Shown piece by piece: positions 56,346 through 64,000 of a DNA stretch of 64,000 nucleotides. The notes beneath the pieces were generated by a model. The model had not been told where the DNA came from and searched no databases. It worked only from the letters and a program-made list of their open reading frames with translations. The DNA is taken from the NCBI GenBank assembly GCA_017160915.1, contig JACAWG010000010.1:16165-80164 (forward strand). Reading direction: 5' to 3'. Each line of letters starts with the position of its first letter. Position 1 is the first letter of the stretch. The position numbers and the translations under genes are program-made. Source of the stretch: Aggregatibacter actinomycetemcomitans (GTDB lineage Bacteria; Pseudomonadota; Gammaproteobacteria; Enterobacterales; Pasteurellaceae).

Positions 56346-58010
56346 TTACCACTGATAACCATAGCCTGCACCAAAAGATGCCTTGCTATTTGTGTTAATG
56401 GAGCCATTTAATTTAATCACGTGTTTCGAGCTATCGGAGTTTTTGGAGTAGCCCACAGCAATTGCACTGGCACCTTCGTAGGTTCCGGTTCCCACCGCCA
56501 ACATGGATTTCCCCGGCAAATAAGCCTGAGGAAGTGAAGCCATTGCCGCAGAAGAAGCACCGATGCCTTTTAGATCTTTACGGGTTTTATCCAGCTTAGA
56601 CTCAAGGTTATTCACCTTGCCTTCCAACGTATTATAGTTATTTTGATGGCGCTGAATCTGGTCGATTCTTGCGTTCAACGCATTATTGTAATTATCCGCT
56701 TTCTGATTAACCTGATTAATTAATACGTTGTTCGCTTCGATTGCCGCTTTGTTCGCAGCCACATCCTGTGTATTTTGTGCCACATCGGAACGCACATTAT
56801 CAATAGATGTTTTGTTGGCTGCAATATTCTGTTTATTGGTCGCAATGCCCTGCGCATTGGTTGCAATGTTTTGTTTGTTAGTCGCAATATCCTGTGTATT
56901 AGTCGCAATATCTTGTGTATTGGTTGCAATAGCTTGGGTGTTGGCTGCCACATTGGTGTTTAATGTAGTGACATCCCCCTGAATAGCGGTTATCGCGGCG
57001 GTATTGTTCCCGACTTCATTAGATAAAAGATCGGTATAATCTTTTAAATCCATAATATTGTCATTATTTGTCGCAACTTGGTTGGCAACCATATAAAGCT
57101 GACTACCATTAATCGCATCGGTAGAAGTTGCATTAATTTCGCCTGCCGCAACATTTGTGACACGTCTTTCTTTATTTATCGAACCGACTGAAACAACGCC
57201 ATCAGCGGTTTTACCGGCAAATTCCGAATAAGTGACAGACCCGACGGTAGCCTGATTTACCGTTGCCGTATCCACTATGCCATTGGTCACCGTAGAAGAA
57301 TCTTCACTGCTATCGTTCCCCAAAATCACATTGTTATTTCCTTTTGCCGTAATGTTTGAACCGATAGCAATGTTTTTATTGCCTGAAATGGTATTACCAA
57401 ATCCCATAGAAAGGGTTTGTTGTCCGGAAATCGTTGTTGGATTTTGAATTGTACGGGTGCGGGTAACGGCGTCATAAATAACCGTGCCGCCACCAAAGAC
57501 TAAAGAATTGTTTGCATCGGCAGTTGTAATAACACCATTACCCACAACATGAGATTGCGCCGCATTTAATGTGTTATGACTACCATAAACATTTTGATAA
57601 GCGGCGGTAGAAGAAATGGTATTGCGGGAACCGACCACATTATTTTCAACGGCAAATAAGCTATTATAAGAACCTAATACCGCAGAATCACGCGCAGAGC
57701 CGGTAAGACCGGCTGAATCAGCGCTTGAATAGCCAATCGGATTTCCACTTGCATCAAATGGCGCCACTCTAGGATTCACCACACTCAACTCGTTAAAATT
57801 ACCAATCACAGCAACGCGGTTTGCAAGGTTAAGGTTACCACTACCAATAACCGTAGAATAAGTTCCCTGGTTATAGTGTGCAAAACCAATAACGGTATTC
57901 GCCGTTTCATTAGTAATTGAATTTGTTCCGCTTAAAACGGCGGCTGCATTTGCATTGTTTACCACAACCGTTGCGCCGAATAAGGCAATAAATAAAGGGG
58001 ATTTTTTCAT
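56346..58010 (-). CDS. Trimeric autotransporter adhesin (YadA-like)
   Basis: A 554-residue type Vc autotransporter. A signal peptide (MKKSPLFIALF, cleavage after ANA near residue 22) leads to a head with YadA-type short repeats (NTVIGFAHYNQ, STVIGSG, AVIGNF, SVVGSRNT and later SMGFGNTISGNKNIAIGSN). A neck-like INGSQL motif follows. The stalk is a trimeric coiled coil with a run of heptads ATNTQDI, ATNKQNI, ATNAQGI. The C-terminal ~65 residues form the anchor (SAIAVGYSK...GAGYGYQW). Anchors in the outer membrane and binds host surfaces. It resembles but is longer than ApiA-type Aggregatibacter adhesins. The minus-strand gene ends at a terminator. Confidence 0.92.
   Translation of the reverse strand: MKKSPLFIALFGATVVVNNANAAAVLSGTNSITNETANTVIGFAHYNQGTYSTVIGSGNLNLANRVAVIGNFNELSVVNPRVAPFDASGNPIGYSSADSAGLTGSARDSAVLGSYNSLFAVENNVVGSRNTISSTAAYQNVYGSHNTLNAAQSHVVGNGVITTADANNSLVFGGGTVIYDAVTRTRTIQNPTTISGQQTLSMGFGNTISGNKNIAIGSNITAKGNNNVILGNDSSEDSSTVTNGIVDTATVNQATVGSVTYSEFAGKTADGVVSVGSINKERRVTNVAAGEINATSTDAINGSQLYMVANQVATNNDNIMDLKDYTDLLSNEVGNNTAAITAIQGDVTTLNTNVAANTQAIATNTQDIATNTQDIATNKQNIATNAQGIATNKQNIAANKTSIDNVRSDVAQNTQDVAANKAAIEANNVLINQVNQKADNYNNALNARIDQIQRHQNNYNTLEGKVNNLESKLDKTRKDLKGIGASSAAMASLPQAYLPGKSMLAVGTGTYEGASAIAVGYSKNSDSSKHVIKLNGSINTNSKASFGAGYGYQW
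56800..56950 (-). repeat. 21-base coiled-coil heptad repeats in adhesin gene
   Basis: About seven copies of a 21-base unit coding for the heptad (A/I)-A-T-N-x-Q-x, with variation at the x positions. Units are alike enough at the DNA level that recombination could change the stalk length. Confidence 0.75.
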
Positions 58011-58140
58011 AATTGATTCCTATTGTTTAACGTTTAACTAAATGAGTTTAAGGGTGCATAAAATCATGCACAAATTTTGTGCGGCGATTCTACTGAATTC
58101 TGTTCATAACTTCAACGCCATCCCGCTGATTAAACATAAA

Positions 58141-58166
58141 AAAATCCCCGATTAAACGGGGATTTT
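58141..58166 (-). terminator. Terminator after mdh
   Basis: Ten-base stem 58141-58150 with 58157-58166, flanked by A and T runs, about 75 bases past the mdh stop. Confidence 0.8.
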
Positions 58167-58239
58167 ATCTATAGGGAACGAAAGCAATAAAAAACGCAGA
58201 AAATATTCACCGCACTTTTATGCTATGCCCAAAGTCAGC

Positions 58240-59175
58240 CTATGAATTAACGAATTTCTCACCCAATTCAATATCCGCACGCAATGTCGGTAACATGGCT
58301 TCTAAAGCCTGTTGTTCAAAGGCGCTGAGTTTGCCGATTGGCAGGATTTCTTCCACACCTTCTTTACCGAAACGAACCGGTTGAGCGAAGAAGCGGGCGT
58401 ATTTGCCGTCGCCTTCCACATAGCTGCATTCCACCACGGTTTCGCCTTGTAAGCCACGTACCACCGCGTTAGCAAAACGGGCTGCCGCTTGCGCCATGGA
58501 TAATGTTGCGGAACCGCCGCCGGCTTTCGCGTTCACCACTTCGGTACCGGCGTTTTGAATGCGTTTGGTTAACGGTTCGATTTCGTCGTCTTTCCATTCA
58601 ACGTATTGCACTTGAGATAACAACGGAAGAATGGTCACGCCGGAGTGTCCGCCGATGACAGGCACGATGGTGCGATAAACATTTAAGCCTTTTAACTCGG
58701 AAACGAAAGTTTCGGAACGAAGCACGTCTAATGTGGTGACGCCGAATAATTTACGTTTGTCATAAACACCGGCTTTTTTCAATACTTCCGCCGCGATAGC
58801 AACGGTGGTATTGACCGGGTTGGTGATGATACCGATACAGGCTTTCGGACAAGTTACCGCCACTTTTTCGATTAAATTACGCACGATGCCCGCATTAATA
58901 TTGAATAAATCGGAACGATCCATGCCCGGTTTACGCGCCACCCCGGCAGAAATTAGCACCACATCCGCACCTTTAAGCGCTGGGGTCGGATCTTCGCCGC
59001 CAAAACCTTCAACTTTCACCGCCGTAGGAATGTGGCTCACATCCACCGCAACACCCGGAGTCACCGGCGCAATATCATAAAGTGACAATTCGGAACCTGC
59101 CGGCAGTTGTAACTTCAGTAATAACGCCAATGCTTGACCGATGCCGCCTGCGGCACCTAAAACAGCAACTTTCAT
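58240..59175 (-). CDS. mdh: Malate dehydrogenase
   Basis: A 311-residue NAD-dependent enzyme converting malate and oxaloacetate, close to the E. coli length of 312. The NAD-binding [13 protein letters not shown] begins the protein; [15 protein letters not shown], the substrate arginine region, and [10 protein letters not shown] with the catalytic histidine follow. The start MKVAVLG at 59175 has GAGGAG upstream; a longer frame lacks family support. Divergent from argR, as in other gamma-proteobacteria. Confidence 0.96.
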   Translation of the reverse strand: MKVAVLGAAGGIGQALALLLKLQLPAGSELSLYDIAPVTPGVAVDVSHIPTAVKVEGFGGEDPTPALKGADVVLISAGVARKPGMDRSDLFNINAGIVRNLIEKVAVTCPKACIGIITNPVNTTVAIAAEVLKKAGVYDKRKLFGVTTLDVLRSETFVSELKGLNVYRTIVPVIGGHSGVTILPLLSQVQYVEWKDDEIEPLTKRIQNAGTEVVNAKAGGGSATLSMAQAAARFANAVVRGLQGETVVECSYVEGDGKYARFFAQPVRFGKEGVEEILPIGKLSAFEQQALEAMLPTLRADIELGEKFVNS

Positions 59176-59270
59176 TTCATTCTCCTCATATAGTAAAAAA
59201 TGGGTAGTTAAAAAATCTGAAAAAATTGTACGCTGATCAATTTTTAAATTCAAACGGACAAATGCAAATG

Positions 59271-59286
59271 TGCGATCTAACTCAAA
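59271..59286. promoter_or_regulatory. CRP-like site in mdh-argR region
   Basis: TGCGA-N6-TCAAA matches CRP half-sites at 8 of 10 positions, about 100 bases before mdh. Plausible because E. coli mdh is under CRP control, but weak by sequence. Confidence 0.3.
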
Positions 59287-59430
59287 TTTTTATTTTCTAT
59301 TGAACACAAGAATCACAAAAAAACATCATTTTTTATGACCGCACTTTTCCGCTTTAAGTAAATATTTATTTGCTAAAACCGCTATTTTTATGCAAAATTC
59401 AGCCACCCACGTTCCACAAGAGACTAACTT

Positions 59431-59898
59431 ATGTTGAATGAAAATCCGGATAATCTGGTCAAAGCATTTAAAACCTTATTGCGTGAAGAAAAATACGGTT
59501 CGCAAACGGAAATTGCCGCCGAACTTCAAAAACTCGGTTTCCGCAGCGCAAACCAATCGAAAGTATCCCGTATGCTCAGTAAATTCGGCGCCGTGCGCAC
59601 CCGTAATACGCGCATGGAAATGGTGTATTGCCTGCCGAGCGAACTCAGCGTACCGAATACGCAAACGTCATTAAGAGATTTGGTGCTGGATATTGATCAT
59701 AACGGCATATTAATCGTTATTCGAACTTCTCCCGGCGCGGCACAGTTGATCGCCCGTCTGCTTGATTCGATCAGCAAAATGGAAGGTATTTTGGGCAATA
59801 TTGCGGGCGACGATACGATTTTCGTTACGCCGACCAAAAACACCGACATCAACAACTTAATGTTACGCATTCAGGATTTATTCGAAAACGCCCTTTAA
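59431..59898 (+). CDS. argR: Arginine repressor
   Basis: A 155-residue regulator. The winged-helix N-terminus includes [38 protein letters not shown], and the C-terminal hexamerisation and arginine-binding core contains [18 protein letters not shown] and GDDTIFV. Represses arginine biosynthesis genes. A possible ARG-box-like element (59385-59403, poorly matching on its left half) is just upstream of the gene and may be for autoregulation. Confidence 0.94.
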   Translation: MLNENPDNLVKAFKTLLREEKYGSQTEIAAELQKLGFRSANQSKVSRMLSKFGAVRTRNTRMEMVYCLPSELSVPNTQTSLRDLVLDIDHNGILIVIRTSPGAAQLIARLLDSISKMEGILGNIAGDDTIFVTPTKNTDINNLMLRIQDLFENAL

Positions 59899-59921
59899 TT
59901 CATCAACGACGGAGGAAGCAC

Positions 59922-60809
59922 ATGAAAATTCTTATGACAGGTGCCACCGGTTTTATCGGCAGCGCATTAATTCCTTCGCTCTTGGCACAACATCATCAAA
60001 TCACCGCCTTGGTACGCGACCCCGCCAAGGCGCAAAAACAACTTCCCGAAGACATTGAATTGATTAATACGTTGGATTATTTTCAGCATTTCAATCAATT
60101 TGACGCCATTATTAATCTGGCAGGCGAACCGATTTTTGCCCGCCGTTGGACGGCGAAACAAAAAGAGCAGTTGGAATCTAGCCGCGTTTCTTTAACGGAA
60201 AAACTGGCGCAGCTCATCAACCGCAGCGAAGCACCGCCGCAATGTTTTATTTCCGGCTCGGCGACGGGATATTACGGCGATTGCGGCGAACAGATTATTG
60301 ACGAACACACTCCGCCCGCAGACAACTTCGCCGCCCGTTTGTGTCGGCATTGGGAAGCGGCGGCGCTGAAAGCCAATACGCGGGTGTGTTTGGTGCGCAC
60401 GGGCATTGTGCTCGGCACACAAGGTGGCGCACTGGCGCAAATGCTGCCGTTATACCGTTGCGGATTGGGTGGAAAATTAGGCTCAGGCAAGCAATATTGG
60501 GGTTGGATCTCACTGGCGGACATGGTACGCGGGATTCTATTTTTACTGGAAAATCCCGATTGTCGCGGCGCCTTTAATTTTGTTGCGCCACATGCCGTAC
60601 GTAACGCCGAATTTAACGCCTTATTAGGAAAAAGCCTGCGCCGACCGCACTTTGCGACCGCTCCGGCATTTATCCTGAAACTCATGCTCGGCGAACGCGC
60701 CGGTTTGTTGCTGGACAGTCAAAATCTCGTGCCGCAACATTTGTTGGCGCAAGGCTTTCAATTTGAGTATCCGGACCTCGGCGAATTTCTCGCGCAAGAA
60801 ATACCATAA
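59922..60809 (+). CDS. TIGR01777-type NAD-dependent epimerase/dehydratase
   Basis: A 295-residue member of the SDR39U1 (E. coli YfcH) family. The N-terminus [17 protein letters not shown] binds the nucleotide; INLAGEPI, SGSATGYYGDCG with the catalytic tyrosine, and GVVLGTQGGALAQMLPLY-like segment follow; a DUF1731-type C-terminus ends the protein. Substrate unknown, cytoplasmic. Carries an uptake signal near 60643. Starts 23 bases after argR, so may be co-transcribed. Confidence 0.88.
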   Translation: MKILMTGATGFIGSALIPSLLAQHHQITALVRDPAKAQKQLPEDIELINTLDYFQHFNQFDAIINLAGEPIFARRWTAKQKEQLESSRVSLTEKLAQLINRSEAPPQCFISGSATGYYGDCGEQIIDEHTPPADNFAARLCRHWEAAALKANTRVCLVRTGIVLGTQGGALAQMLPLYRCGLGGKLGSGKQYWGWISLADMVRGILFLLENPDCRGAFNFVAPHAVRNAEFNALLGKSLRRPHFATAPAFILKLMLGERAGLLLDSQNLVPQHLLAQGFQFEYPDLGEFLAQEIP

Positions 60810-60857
60810 TTCCTTCCCGCCCAAGGACTGCCGGCGAACAAAATCCATCAAAAATTT

Positions 60858-60908
60858 TGACCGCACTTTTCCAAAATACGCTTTTCGGCGTATAAAAAAG
60901 TGCGGTCA
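60858..60908. terminator. Uptake-signal inverted pair with inner hairpin
   Basis: Outer arms 60858-60870 and 60896-60908, each containing the uptake signal, enclose a smaller hairpin (ATACGC...GCGTAT). Ends the epimerase transcript ahead of rsxA. Confidence 0.75.
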
Positions 60909-60965
60909 TTTTTGCTAGAATTTATCCCAATTTTTTATTGTTCTTAAGCCCATAAATAGCGATAA

Positions 60966-61576
<611 letters not shown>

Positions 61577-61577
<1 letters not shown>

Positions 61578-62167
61578 TGACCACTTTCTACTACGTACTC
61601 ATTGCCATTGCTGTGTTGGCGCTGATTTTCGGCGCCATTTTGGGCTTTGCGTCGGTTAAACTGAAGGTGGAAGCCGATCCCATCGTCGAAAAAATCGATG
61701 CCATTTTACCGCAAAGCCAATGCGGGCAATGCGGTTATCCCGGTTGTAAACCTTACGCGGAAGCCATTGCCAACGGCGATGTGATTACCAAATGTATTCC
61801 CGGTGGTCGCCCGACAGTGATTAAAATTGCCGAATTGTTGGGGGTTGACGCGCCGGAAACGGATTTAGCGGAAGATCCCGAGCCGAAAGTGGCGTTTATT
61901 GATGAAAATATGTGCATCGGCTGCACCAAATGTATCCAAGCCTGCCCGGTGGATGCCATTATCGGCACCAATAAATCCATGCACACCATTATTCCCGATT
62001 TATGTACGGGCTGCGAACTCTGCGTTGCGCCCTGCCCGACCAGTTGTATATCTATGATTAAAGTGGCAAAAAATATTGATAGCTGGGATTGGAAATTCGA
62101 TCCTAATTTAGTCATCCCGATTGTTGACACCACATCGGCCGAAAAGAAAATCATTGTGGGGAAATAA
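61577..62167 (+). CDS. rsxB: Rsx/Rnf electron-transport complex subunit B
   Basis: A 196-residue iron-sulfur protein with an N-terminal membrane anchor (about residues 5-25). Clusters: CGQCGYPGC...C (four-cysteine motif) then two ferredoxin motifs [12 protein letters not shown] and [12 protein letters not shown]. Overlaps rsxA stop by one base (TAATG), so is co-translated. Passes electrons from the C subunit. Confidence 0.96.
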
Positions 62168-64000
62168 ATGGCTGATGTATTAACCCGTTTCAACAGTGGC
62201 AAACTTTGGGAATTCGACGGCGGCATTCATCCGCCTGACATGAAATCCCAATCCAACGGCGCGCCTATTCACACCTTGCCGTTGCCCGATAATTTCTACG
62301 TTCCTCTGAAACAACACGCCGGCACAGCGGGCAATTTATTGGTAAAACGCGGCGATCACGTTCTAAAAGGTCAACCGCTCACTCAAGGGGACGGTTTGCG
62401 TTCGTTGCCGATTCATGCGTCCACTTCGGGCACGGTCATCGATGTGATGCCTTATGTTGCCGCCCATCCTTCCGGGCTGCCGGAAACCTGCGTGCATATT
62501 AAAGCGGACGGATTGGATCAATGGCGCGAACAAACTCCGCTGGAGGATTTCCTTAGCCAAACGCCGGAACAGTTAATCGAAAAAATTTATCAGGCGGGCA
62601 TTGCCGGTCTGGGTGGCGCGGTATTCCCGACCGCAGCGAAAATTCATTCCGCCGAAAAACAGGTGAAATTACTGATTATTAACGGCGCGGAATGCGAACC
62701 TTACATCACCTGCGACGATCGCTTAATGCGTGATTATGCCGATGAAATTATCGAAGGCGTACGCATTTTGCGCTACATTTTACGTCCTGAAAAAGTGGTG
62801 ATCGCTGTTGAAGATAATAAACCGGAAGCGGTGAAATCCCTGGAACGCACCTTACACGGCGCCAACGACATTGAAATCCGGGTAATTCCCACCAAATACC
62901 CTTCCGGTGCGGCAAAACAACTGATTCAAGTGCTGACCGGCATGGAAGTACCGAGCGGTCAACGCTCCTCCAGTATCGGTGTGCTGATGCAAAACGTCGG
63001 CACCGCGTTTGCCATTAAACGCGCGGTGATGGACGACGAACCGCTGATTGAGCGCGTCGTCACCCTCACCGGTGATAAAATCGCCGATAAAGGCAACTAT
63101 TGGGCGCGTTTCGGAACGCCGATTTATCACTTATTGCGCGAAACGGGCTATCAATACGACGATCGTTTCCCGGTCTTCATGGGCGGTCCGATGATGGGCT
63201 TTATTCTGCCCGATTTAAACGCGCCGATGACCAAAGTGACCAACTGCCTGCTGGCGCCGGATCATTTTGAATACGCCCCGCCGGAAGAAGAAAAAAATTG
63301 TATTCGCTGTTCCGCCTGCTCCGATGCCTGCCCGGTGAAACTCATGCCGCAGCAATTGTATTGGTTTGCACGTAGCGAAGATCATGAAAAATCCGAGGAA
63401 TATTCCCTCAAAGATTGTATCGAATGCGGCGTGTGCGCTTATGTGTGCCCGAGCCATATTCCGCTAATTCAATATTTCCGTCGGGAAAAAGCTAAAATCT
63501 GGGAAATCAAACACAAAGCCAAATTGGCGGAAGAAGCCAAAATACGTTTTGAACAACGCCAAGCCCGTTTGGAACGGGAAGAACAGGAACGCAAAGATCG
63601 CTCACAACGTGCCGCAGCCGCCCGTCGTGAAGAATTGGCACAACAAAAAGGCGTGGATCCGGTGGCAGCCGCCCTGGAACGCTTAAAAGCGAAAAAAGCC
63701 GAAACGACGGAAACACCACAAACAGAACAGAAAACCATTGTCGATGAAAAAGGGCAAATTTTGCCGGACAATAGCGACATCATGGCGCAACGTAAAGCCC
63801 GTCGGTTAGCCCGTCAGGCAGAACAGGCAACACATTCTCCATCTCAGGAGACGGAAAAAACGTCAGAAAAAACCACCGCACTTGAGGATAAAAAATCGGC
63901 GGTTGCCGCCGCTATCGCCCGAGCCAAAGCTAAGAAAGCGGCGCAGCAAACGGAAGCCGTCGAAGCAAACGAATCCGAAACGGCAAAAAGTGCGGTCAAT
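62168..64000 (+). CDS. rsxC: Rsx/Rnf electron-transport complex subunit C (3' truncated)
   Basis: Begins [21 protein letters not shown] immediately after the rsxB stop and runs 611 codons to the window edge with no stop. Contains the FMN/NADH-binding region [16 protein letters not shown] and [13 protein letters not shown], then ferredoxin clusters [12 protein letters not shown] and [12 protein letters not shown] near residues 375-430, followed by a charged coiled-coil region rich in A, E, K, R. Two uptake signals are embedded in the tail (the second at the very end). The tail is longer and more repetitive than in E. coli relatives with short tails, but similar extensions are common in RsxC. 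The end is not seen. Confidence 0.94.
   Translation, partial: MADVLTRFNSGKLWEFDGGIHPPDMKSQSNGAPIHTLPLPDNFYVPLKQHAGTAGNLLVKRGDHVLKGQPLTQGDGLRSLPIHASTSGTVIDVMPYVAAHPSGLPETCVHIKADGLDQWREQTPLEDFLSQTPEQLIEKIYQAGIAGLGGAVFPTAAKIHSAEKQVKLLIINGAECEPYITCDDRLMRDYADEIIEGVRILRYILRPEKVVIAVEDNKPEAVKSLERTLHGANDIEIRVIPTKYPSGAAKQLIQVLTGMEVPSGQRSSSIGVLMQNVGTAFAIKRAVMDDEPLIERVVTLTGDKIADKGNYWARFGTPIYHLLRETGYQYDDRFPVFMGGPMMGFILPDLNAPMTKVTNCLLAPDHFEYAPPEEEKNCIRCSACSDACPVKLMPQQLYWFARSEDHEKSEEYSLKDCIECGVCAYVCPSHIPLIQYFRREKAKIWEIKHKAKLAEEAKIRFEQRQARLEREEQERKDRSQRAAAARREELAQQKGVDPVAAALERLKAKKAETTETPQTEQKTIVDEKGQILPDNSDIMAQRKARRLARQAEQATHSPSQETEKTSEKTTALEDKKSAVAAAIARAKAKKAAQQTEAVEANESETAKSAVN

Noticed and set aside
59385..59403. 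ARG box at the argR promoter
   Set aside because: The right half matches but the left half does not, so it was only mentioned within the argR entry and not listed as a site.

Overview
The window is a chromosomal segment of a Pasteurellaceae bacterium, most likely Aggregatibacter. The 9-base Haemophilus-type DNA uptake signal AAGTGCGGT / ACCGCACTT recurs throughout, often as inverted pairs acting as terminators. Gene orders such as pgpB<>ribA, nrdR-ribD-degS and rsxABC, and a secreted ATP-dependent DNA ligase, fit that family. The genus call is inference; no rRNA is present to settle it.

Left part (1-13 kb): a truncated DUF455 gene, a group of small lipoprotein and envelope genes, nagK, pgpB/ribA, then a four-gene ABC importer operon behind a Fur-like box with a Tat-signal binding protein and unknown substrate. 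A membrane protein gene with its own Fur-like box follows, then a secreted protein of unknown function, rmlB, a DUF695/RraB-type protein and xthA.

Central part (13-28.6 kb): a large surface-glycan locus. An AT-rich block (wzm, wzt, a large GlfT2-like transferase, glf, GT2, DUF4422, wbaP) looks like a galactan O-antigen exported by an ABC transporter. It abuts a second set with normal base composition and uptake signals (GT25, a Wzy-like membrane protein, two GT2 enzymes and mltB on the minus strand; Wzx-like flippase and polysaccharide pyruvyl transferase family protein on the plus strand). Two export routes therefore share one locus. A yefM-yoeB toxin-antitoxin pair borders it.

Right part (29-64 kb): ElyC/YdcF-like protein, secreted DNA ligase, YdgA-like protein, uvrD, the gluconate genes gntT/gntK/gntR with two GntR operators and a CRP site, fdhD, and formate dehydrogenase-N (fdnG with an in-frame selenocysteine TGA and SECIS hairpin, fdxH, fdnI). 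The molybdate genes modABC and modE lie next to this molybdoenzyme. Then come a DASS transporter, yfbR, degS-ribD-nrdR, rlmM-gcvA, a GcvB small RNA divergent from gcvA, ilvE, a trimeric autotransporter adhesin, mdh<>argR, a YfcH-type epimerase, and rsxA, rsxB and most of rsxC, which runs off the right edge.

No rRNA, tRNA, CRISPR array, prophage or insertion sequence was seen. The least explained parts are the dual-export glycan locus, the Fur-boxed importer with its companion membrane proteins, and several small or orphan envelope genes.
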